A stretch of 19,671 nt of DNA from JAKFEW01 sp036675505 (GTDB lineage Bacteria > Cyanobacteriota > Sericytochromatia > S15B-MN24 > JAQBPE01): NCBI GenBank assembly GCA_036675505.1, contig JAKFEW010000010.1, positions 1 through 19,671 of the forward strand, in the 5' to 3' direction. The notes under the pieces are model-generated. The model did not search any database and was not told the origin of the DNA. It saw only the letters and a list, made by a program, of their open reading frames with translations. Below are positions 14,704-19,671 of this stretch, in pieces. Numbering within the stretch: position 1 is the first letter of the stretch; each line of letters starts with the position of its first letter. The position numbers were made by a program, and so were the translations under genes.

Positions 14704-15606
14704 TCAGGACAGGGGTTCGGGGGCGGGCGGGGGGATCGCGGGTTCCGGTAACGGGACGAACTCGTTCCCGTCGTGATAGGGCAGGGCGATCCGGCCGGCC
14801 TTCCAGTCGGCCTTCGCTTGCTCGATGCGCTCCTTGCGCGAGGAGACGAAGTTCCACCAGATATGGCGGGGGCCCACGGGGTCGCCTCCCAGGAGCATGA
14901 CGGTCGAGACCTCGCTGGCCCGGACGGTCGGCGCGGCTTCCCGCGCGAAGACCAGCATCTGCCCCGGCGAGTAGGCGTGGCCGTCGACGTCGACGGCGCC
15001 GCGTACGACGTAGAGCGCCCGTTCGGCGTAGCCGCCAGGGATAGCCGTCGTGGCGCCGGCTTGCAGCTCCAAATGGATGTAGAACTGCGGCGAGTGCACC
15101 GGCACCGGGTTGGTGAGCCCGAAGGCCGACCCCAAGACGACGCGGCCCCAAGCGCCCCGATCCTCGAAGGTCGGCAGCTCACCGAGCCCGAAGTGGTGGA
15201 ACGAGGGCAGGTCCTCTTCCACCGCCTCGGGCAGCGCGACCCACGCCTGCAGCAGCTCCAGCGGTCCGCCGGTCCGCCGGAACGCGTCCTCGAACCGCTC
15301 GGAGTGGCTCACGCCGCGCCCGGCCGTCATCCAGTTCACCTCGCCGGGTCGGATCAGCTGCTCGACGCCCGTGCTGTCGCGGTGGATCCATGCGCCGTCG
15401 AACAAGTAGCTCACCGTCGAGAGCCCGATGTGCGGGTGCGGCAGCACGTCGTGTGACCGCGGCACGTCCGGCGCGAGCGTGATCGGGCCGGCGTGGTCGA
15501 GGAAGATGAAGGGGCCGACCATGCGGCGCTCCCGGTACGGCAGCACACGCCCGACCTCGAGGCCGCCGATGTCGGCCTTCCGGGCCTTGATGACGAGGTC
15601 GATCAT
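14704..15606 (-). CDS. Pirin family protein (long YhhW-type)
   Basis: The 300-residue protein carries the N-terminal cupin ligands His57, His59 (PHPHIGL), His101 and Glu103 (HSER), and a full C-terminal cupin (PQFYIHLELQAGATTAIPG) with the conserved tail (WWNFVSSRKERIEQAKADW). It differs from the other pirin of the cluster in length and C-terminus, so the two are old paralogues and not a recent duplication. Its ATG overlaps the stop of the preceding gene (ATGA), indicating translational coupling. Last gene of the leftward operon. Confidence 0.92.
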   Translation of the reverse strand: MIDLVIKARKADIGGLEVGRVLPYRERRMVGPFIFLDHAGPITLAPDVPRSHDVLPHPHIGLSTVSYLFDGAWIHRDSTGVEQLIRPGEVNWMTAGRGVSHSERFEDAFRRTGGPLELLQAWVALPEAVEEDLPSFHHFGLGELPTFEDRGAWGRVVLGSAFGLTNPVPVHSPQFYIHLELQAGATTAIPGGYAERALYVVRGAVDVDGHAYSPGQMLVFAREAAPTVRASEVSTVMLLGGDPVGPRHIWWNFVSSRKERIEQAKADWKAGRIALPYHDGNEFVPLPEPAIPPPAPEPLS

Positions 15607-15878
15607 GCCGTGAGGTCCTGGTATTCGGGGTGGCGCTCGATGTACGCCCGGATGAACGGGCACTGCGGGATCACGCGCAGCCCCCGCGCCCGCGCGGAAT
15701 CCAGCGCGGCCCGCGCGATCGCGCTGCCGATGGCCTGGTCCGGCGCCAACGCCTTCACCTTCCGCAGCCGGGTCTCCGCGCCAGCGGACCTCGCGCCTTC
15801 CTCGACGACGTCGAGCACGACGGAGATGATCTCCATGTTGGCGTGCCCGCGGGCTTCGGCGGAGCGTAGCTTGATCAT
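15603..15878 (-). CDS. Chimeric ORF: decayed pirin N-terminus joined to GNAT C-terminal half
   Basis: The 91-residue product reads in three pieces. Residues 1-14 (MIKLRSAEARGHAN) match the start of the neighbouring pirin (MLTLRPATERGHAD). Residues 15-23 (MEIISVVLD) match pirin residues 62-70. The pirin residues between, 47 in all and including the HPH metal ligands, are missing in frame. From about residue 40 it is the C-terminal half of a GNAT-like protein (IGSAIARAALDSARARGLR, CPFIRAYIERHPEYQDL) that is usually ~90-100 residues with its own N-terminus. AAGGA precedes the ATG and the stop overlaps the next pirin start, so it is translated in principle. It may be a non-functional relic kept for coupling, or a reduced acetyltransferase. 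Confidence 0.75.
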   Translation of the reverse strand: MIKLRSAEARGHANMEIISVVLDVVEEGARSAGAETRLRKVKALAPDQAIGSAIARAALDSARARGLRVIPQCPFIRAYIERHPEYQDLTA

Positions 15879-15916
15879 CGTCGTTGTTCCTTCTAATTGG
15901 CGCCTAAGGCCATCGG

Positions 15917-17782
15917 TCAGGCCCAGCACGAGCAACCGAGCGCGCCCCAGAAGGCGCGAGGGTCGAAAGCCGGAAGTGCGCGGGACCAGGCCCACCCGTG
16001 ATCGTGTCCGTGCACGCCGCAAGCCGTCGTGCAGCAGGTGGCTCGCGTCAGCTGGGCCTGGGCCCGTGTGGCCTCGTTGGCGGGATGCTGGTACCCGCCG
16101 TACCGAAGGACCGGGGACCAGTCGGGGACGCCCTTCGGCATCGGCGGCGCGAGCGGCCCGAAGTCTCCATCGGCGTGGACGATGCGGCCCCCGACGACGG
16201 TCAGGTGGCTGACGAGGTGGCGGATTTCCTCAGCGTCGATCGCGAAGTAGTCCGCGGAGGGCACGATGAAGTCCGCGAGCTGCCCTTCCCTGATGGCCCC
16301 CTTGGTGCCATCGTCGTTCGAGAACCACGCGCTGCCTTCCGTCCAGAGCCGGAGCGCCGTCTCGCGGTCGAGCTGGTTATCGGCCCCGTACATCGGGGTG
16401 CCGCCTACCGTACGGCCGGTGGTCATCCAGTACAGCGACACCCACGGGTTGTAGCTCGCGACGCGGGTCGCGTCGGTGCCGCCGCCCACCGGGATGCCGG
16501 CGTCGAGCATCTGCCGGATCGGGGGTGCGTGGGCGGCGCTGCCCTCGCCGTAACGCGCGAGGAAGAACTCGCCCTGATAGGCCATCCGGTGTTGGACGGC
16601 GATGCCGCCGCCCAGCGCGCGGACGCGCTCGATGTTCCGGCGATCGATGGTCTCCGCATGATCGAAGAACCAGTGGAGGCCGTCGAACGGGATGTCTCGG
16701 TTCACCCGCTCGAAGACGCCGAGGGCGCGATCGATGGATTCGTTGTAGGTCGCATGAAGGCGGAATGGCCAGCGCTTCTCCGCGAGCAGCCGGACCACCG
16801 GCTCCAGGTCCTCCTCCATCTGCGCTGGGAGGTCCGGCCGGGGCTCCCGGAAGTCCTCGAAGTCGGCGGCCGAGAAGACCAGCATCTCGCCCGCGCCGTT
16901 GTGGCGGAGCATCGGGTCACCGGCCAGCGGGGCCAACATTCCGCTCCACCGCTGGAAGTCCGCGAGTTCCTCCTTGGGCTGCTGCGTGAAGAGGTTGTAC
17001 GCGATGCGGACCGTCAATTCCCCGGCCTTCGCGAGGTCTTGGATGACGGCGTAGTCGTCAGGGTAGTTCTGGAACCCGCCGCCGGCGTCGATGACCGAGG
17101 TGATGCCCAGGCGGTTCAGCTCGCGCATGAAGAGGCGGCTGGACGCTCTTTGCGCATCCGGGTCCAGCTTGGGGCCCTTCGCGAGCGTGGCGTAGAGGAT
17201 CATGGCGTTGGGACGTGCCAGCAACAACCCCGTCGGGTTGCCCGCGCCATCGCGCTGGATCTCGCCGCCCGGCGGATCCGGGGTCTCTCGGGTGTAGCCC
17301 ACCGCCCGGACCGCCGCCGCGTTGAGGAGCGCCCGGTCGTAGAGGTGAAGGATGAACACCGGGGTGTCCGGCGCGGCCGTGTTCAGTTCCTCGAGCGTGG
17401 GCAGCCGCTTCTCGGCGAATTGATGGAGGGTGAATCCGCCGACGACGCGAACCCACTGGGGCGCAGGCGTTCGGTCCGCCTGTTCCTTCAGCATCCGGAG
17501 GCCGTCCGCCAGCGAGGGCACGCCGTCCCAGCGCAGCTCCATCGCGTAGTTCAGGCCACCCCGGATGAGGTGCGTATGGCTGTCATTCAGGCCGGGCAGC
17601 GCGGAACGGCCTCTCAGGTCGACAAACCGCGTGTCGGGGCCGGCGAGCGGCAGGATCTCTTCGCTCGGGCCGACCCCGACGAACCGCCCCTCACGGATGG
17701 CGACGGCGCTCGCGCTCGGGTTTTGGCCGTCGAGGGTGGTGAAGCGGGCGTTGTAGAAGATGATTTCGGGCGAATCCGCCAT
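15917..17782 (-). CDS. YtcJ-like amidohydrolase with Cys/His-rich C-terminal tail
   Basis: The 621-residue protein is a TIM-barrel amidohydrolase of family 3. It has the metal HxH at 69/71 (DSHTHL), then RLHATYN, FDHAETID and GGGTDATR, the places expected for the other metal ligands. N- and C-terminal strands form the composite beta-sandwich (IIFYNARFTTLDGQNPSA; GQLADFIVPSADYFAI). YtcJ-type enzymes hydrolyse amide or similar bonds in small molecules; the substrate here is unknown. After the domain comes an unusual ~45-residue tail with TCCTTACGVHGHDHGW and GCSCWA, which looks like a metal-binding appendage. GGGAGG precedes the ATG, 16 nt after the previous stop. Confidence 0.88.
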   Translation of the reverse strand: MADSPEIIFYNARFTTLDGQNPSASAVAIREGRFVGVGPSEEILPLAGPDTRFVDLRGRSALPGLNDSHTHLIRGGLNYAMELRWDGVPSLADGLRMLKEQADRTPAPQWVRVVGGFTLHQFAEKRLPTLEELNTAAPDTPVFILHLYDRALLNAAAVRAVGYTRETPDPPGGEIQRDGAGNPTGLLLARPNAMILYATLAKGPKLDPDAQRASSRLFMRELNRLGITSVIDAGGGFQNYPDDYAVIQDLAKAGELTVRIAYNLFTQQPKEELADFQRWSGMLAPLAGDPMLRHNGAGEMLVFSAADFEDFREPRPDLPAQMEEDLEPVVRLLAEKRWPFRLHATYNESIDRALGVFERVNRDIPFDGLHWFFDHAETIDRRNIERVRALGGGIAVQHRMAYQGEFFLARYGEGSAAHAPPIRQMLDAGIPVGGGTDATRVASYNPWVSLYWMTTGRTVGGTPMYGADNQLDRETALRLWTEGSAWFSNDDGTKGAIREGQLADFIVPSADYFAIDAEEIRHLVSHLTVVGGRIVHADGDFGPLAPPMPKGVPDWSPVLRYGGYQHPANEATRAQAQLTRATCCTTACGVHGHDHGWAWSRALPAFDPRAFWGALGCSCWA

Positions 17783-17798
17783 GAGGTGCCTCCCTCCG

Positions 17799-18383
17799 CT
17801 ACCGGAACAGCCAGCGGGACACGAGCTTCACGTAGCGCGGCATCACGACCCAGGTCACGATCGCCACGATGGTGGCGGCGACGAGGAGGTGGCTGAAGCC
17901 GTAGGTGCCGAGGGCCGGTACGGCCTCGAAAACGGACCTGAAGGCCGCGGGCACGATCATCGTCAGCGGCCAGATGACCGACGTCGTGATGAGCCACTGC
18001 TTCCAGGGCTTAGCCCGGTGAGGCGCACCAGCGGGCGGCGAGAACCAGAACTCGATGCCGGGCTTGATTTCGACCGTATCGCCCTTTTCGAGCGCGTCAG
18101 CGATGCGGGTGACGAGCACCTTCCGGTCCTCCGAGGAGGTCCACCGGGAGGCGTCCTCGATCGTGCTGAACCGCACGATGACGGTGTAGGCGGTGCTGCC
18201 TTCGACGGGCCGGATGACGTGGACGCCTTGGTGGCCCGGGTACTCGGCGGCCTTCGGCATGATCTCGCGCAGCCAGGCTTCGTACCGGTCGATGGAGTCA
18301 CGCCGAACCACGTGCTGGATGACGAGCGAGACGCTCGACGTGTTGCCGTGCGGCTCCGCCGTCCTGGAGGAAGTCTCGCTCAT
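17799..18383 (-). CDS. Antibiotic biosynthesis monooxygenase-domain membrane protein
   Basis: The 194-residue protein has an ABM ferredoxin-like domain at ~17-105 (SLVIQHVVRRDSIDRYEAWL, HVIRPVEGSTAYTVIVRF), the fold of cofactor-free quinol or anthrone monooxygenases. Two transmembrane helices follow at ~129-147 and ~163-181, ending in a basic tail. Single-domain ABM proteins of ~100 residues are soluble; this version is membrane-bound, so it may act on membrane quinones or aromatics. GGAGG lies before the ATG. Second gene of the leftward operon. Confidence 0.87.
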   Translation of the reverse strand: MSETSSRTAEPHGNTSSVSLVIQHVVRRDSIDRYEAWLREIMPKAAEYPGHQGVHVIRPVEGSTAYTVIVRFSTIEDASRWTSSEDRKVLVTRIADALEKGDTVEIKPGIEFWFSPPAGAPHRAKPWKQWLITTSVIWPLTMIVPAAFRSVFEAVPALGTYGFSHLLVAATIVAIVTWVVMPRYVKLVSRWLFR

Positions 18384-18435
18384 CGGTGCCTCCGCCGTCG
18401 CGGGCCGGACGCCAGGCGCCCGACGCCTGCGGCCA

Positions 18436-19095
18436 TCACTTGCGCCCAGTGACGCGGGTCCGCTCGAGCTTGTGCACCATCGTGCGGGCGTACTCGACGC
18501 CGATGCCGTAGGCGCCCCCGTGCTCCATCACGATCTCCAGCGTGCCATCGTACGTCTCCTTCCGGCTCCAGTCGCGCTGCATCTCGAGCAGGAACTGCTG
18601 CCAGGTCAACGGCACGGCGCCAGCCTGCATCATCCGGTGAACGGCCATGTTGTGGGCGGACTCCGACGTGCCTCCGGACGCATCCTCGACGAAGTACACC
18701 TCGTACCCGTCCTGCATCGCCTCGAGCACCGGGAAGGTCAGGCAAACCTCCGTCCAGAGTGCCGCCATGACCAGCTTCTTCCGGCCGATGCGACGGACCT
18801 CGGCCTTAAACGGCTCATCTTCCCAGGCGTTCATGCTCGAACGCTCGAACACGGGGCGGTCATGGCAGAGATCGACGATCTCCGGCCAAATGTCGCCGGA
18901 GAAGCTTTTGCTCTCGACGGCCGTCAGGATCGTTGGGATTCCGAATACCTTGGCCGCCTTCGCAAGCCCGAGCACATTGTTCTTGAGGAGCTGGCGGTCG
19001 ATGCTCGCGACCCCAAAGGTCATCTGGGGCTGGTGATCGATCAAGATGAGCGTGCAGTTGTCCGGAGTCAAAAGCTCAAGCTTCGGATTAGTCAT
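18436..19095 (-). CDS. Isochorismatase-like cysteine hydrolase (YcaC type)
   Basis: The 219-residue protein has Asp20 (LILIDHQPQM) and the nucleophile Cys118 in ALWTEVCLTFP, with a preceding non-proline cis-peptide-like segment, as in YcaC/isochorismatase-like hydrolases. The basic triad residue, usually Lys, appears as Arg85 (FERSSMNAW) in this alignment. Enzymes of the group hydrolyse amides or related bonds; most substrates are unknown. First gene of the leftward operon. GGGGAAGAG precedes the ATG. The leader back to the upstream promoter is unusually long, about 215 nt. Confidence 0.9.
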   Translation of the reverse strand: MTNPKLELLTPDNCTLILIDHQPQMTFGVASIDRQLLKNNVLGLAKAAKVFGIPTILTAVESKSFSGDIWPEIVDLCHDRPVFERSSMNAWEDEPFKAEVRRIGRKKLVMAALWTEVCLTFPVLEAMQDGYEVYFVEDASGGTSESAHNMAVHRMMQAGAVPLTWQQFLLEMQRDWSRKETYDGTLEIVMEHGGAYGIGVEYARTMVHKLERTRVTGRK

Positions 19096-19192
19096 CTCTT
19101 CCCCTGTCTACTTTTCAATCACGCAGTCCGGCGATGCTCTCGCTTCTGACGAATCACGGACCTGCTCTACGCCCAGGAATCGTTGGGGCGCT

Positions 19193-19221
19193 ATATTATG
19201 ATCCGTATAGTGTTTACGCAA
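19193..19221 (-). promoter_or_regulatory. Second promoter of the leftward operon
   Basis: Read leftward, TTGCGT (19221-19216) and TAATAT (19198-19193) are 17 nt apart. Transcription would start near 19186, ~90 nt before the isochorismatase-like ATG. It lies 74 nt inside the operator pair, so it could escape direct repression or be regulated separately. The surrounding 19096-19408 stretch is AT-richer than the rest of the window and holds no convincing gene. Confidence 0.5.
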
Positions 19222-19292
19222 GGCACCTTTTTTGCACCATCGTGTTGCAGATTTGCAGCGATGCACGACGCACGACGATACGTGGCGCAACT

Positions 19293-19334
19293 AGTTCTAC
19301 GTAGAAGCTCCCCACAGAATGATCTACGTAGAAC
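19293..19334. promoter_or_regulatory. Paired palindromic operators upstream of the leftward operon
   Basis: AGTTCTACGTAGAAGC (19293-19308) and GATCTACGTAGAAC (19321-19334) are copies of the doxX operators with centres 27 bp apart. Both keep the core TCTACGTAGA. They lie between the leftward operon and the start of the broken LysR-type gene. Confidence 0.78.
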
Positions 19335-19344
19335 AAAAAGTCAA
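19316..19344 (-). promoter_or_regulatory. Operator-embedded promoter of the leftward operon
   Basis: Read leftward, TTGACT (19344-19339, 5 of 6) is followed by a 17-nt spacer holding the palindrome and by CATTCT (19321-19316, 3 of 6). The second palindrome lies just past the expected start. The layout copies that of the doxX promoter almost base for base, which is the main support for it. Confidence 0.5.
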
Positions 19345-19408
19345 GCGTTTTTTTCGTGACGTTCGGCCCTGGCGTTGAGCGCGGCCGTGGCTGGACCGGG
19401 AGGCGGAG

Positions 19409-19480
19409 ATGGACGACAACGACCTGGCCTATTTCGTGCGAGCCGGGCGAGCGGCATCGGTGCGGCGGCTCGCGACCTGA
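19409..19480 (+). pseudogene. LysR-type transcriptional regulator, frameshifted remnant
   Basis: GGGAGGCGGAG precedes an ATG and the start of a LysR DNA-binding domain, MDDNDLAYFVR. The frame then closes at a TGA at 19478. The continuation is in another frame from 19438 (ASGIGAAARDLN), which matches the second half of helix 2 of LysR proteins. A small deletion near 19436-19441 explains this. After ~19480 the recognition helix (normally ending in SRRI) is absent and other sequence takes over. It lies divergent from the operon, the usual place for the operon's own regulator. Confidence 0.65.
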
Positions 19481-19563
19481 ACAATGTCTGCCCGCTGAAA
19501 CCCGCCTGTACACGCTCTGACCGGGGCCGGACCCTCAGCATTCATCCCTGCGTAATCCGACGA

Positions 19564-19671
19564 AGCCGATCACCCAATCCGGGGAAACCGATCACCCCTC
19601 GGAGCGGAGCGACGCTGACCCTTGGAATTTACCCGGGGTGATCGGTTTGGTCTACCCCCTCCTCTCCTCGT
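19564..19671. mobile_element. Probable end of an IS21-like insertion sequence
   Basis: AAACCGATCACCCC (19585-19598) and its perfect inverse GGGGTGATCGGTTT (19635-19648) form a 14-bp inverted repeat. A direct copy AGCCGATCACCC at 19564-19575 lies ~22 bp before the first. Clusters of GGTGATCGGTTT-like repeats are familiar to me from the ends of IS21-family elements. No transposase gene, terminal TG/CA or target duplication can be seen, as the window stops here. Confidence 0.4.

Noticed and set aside
13930..15606. Recent tandem duplication of pirin genes
   Set aside because: The two pirins differ strongly in length and C-terminal domain and face each other, so they are distant paralogues.
19108..19290. 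60-codon leftward frame in the leader of the isochorismatase-like gene
   Set aside because: No ribosome site or recognisable similarity; the region is better explained by two promoters and operators. A leader peptide cannot be excluded.
19375..19641. 88-codon + strand frame at the right edge
   Set aside because: Its middle part is the out-of-frame remainder of the LysR helix and its end runs through the IS-like repeats.

Overview
Organism. The window is very GC-rich, gene-dense bacterial DNA with short intergenic gaps, mostly good Shine-Dalgarno sites and several TGnTATnnT-like promoters. Two signals hint at the cyanobacterial phylum or a non-photosynthetic relative such as Sericytochromatia. 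First, the HIP1 octamer GCGATCGC, a cyanobacterial hallmark, occurs about 16 times by eye, where base composition alone would give about one. Second, there is a ferredoxin/metallo-beta-lactamase fusion of a kind I associate with cyanobacteria and plants, and an NHL lipoprotein with an Ala/Ser/Pro-rich linker. This placement is an inference. No rRNA, tRNA, CRISPR array or photosynthesis gene is visible.

Layout. 1-5009, all leftward: a cell-wall NlpC/P60 hydrolase (cut by the window edge), an S41-type peptidase lacking its catalytic residues, an NHL-repeat lipoprotein and a DUF1289 protein. 5056-7107: a ferredoxin-MBL fusion (+) converging on two unknown leftward genes, one of them a membrane protein. 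7221-8718 (+): a FabG-type reductase and a CPBP membrane protease. 8750-9819 (-): a CatA-like acetyltransferase overlapping a hotdog thioesterase gene. 9950-13211 (+): a TPR-bearing conserved hypothetical, a small probably exported protein, a methyltransferase and a beta-helix protein.

13.3-19.4 kb is a distinct redox/detoxification cluster. DoxX and a pirin run rightward. An isochorismatase-like hydrolase, a monooxygenase-fold membrane protein, a YtcJ-type amidohydrolase, a pirin/GNAT chimera and a second pirin run leftward. The two operons converge on a strong hairpin at 14652-14688. Each starts at a sigma70-type promoter whose 17-nt spacer holds the palindrome TTCTACGTAGAA, with a second copy 26-27 bp downstream. 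This shared, paired operator is the most striking feature of the window and predicts one regulator for the whole cluster.

At the right edge a LysR-type regulator gene, divergent from the leftward operon, is frameshifted after about 10 codons. It is followed by repeats resembling an IS21-family end. The cluster therefore looks acquired and partly decayed: broken regulator, 47-codon deletion in a pirin copy, and no HIP1 octamer after position 15722.
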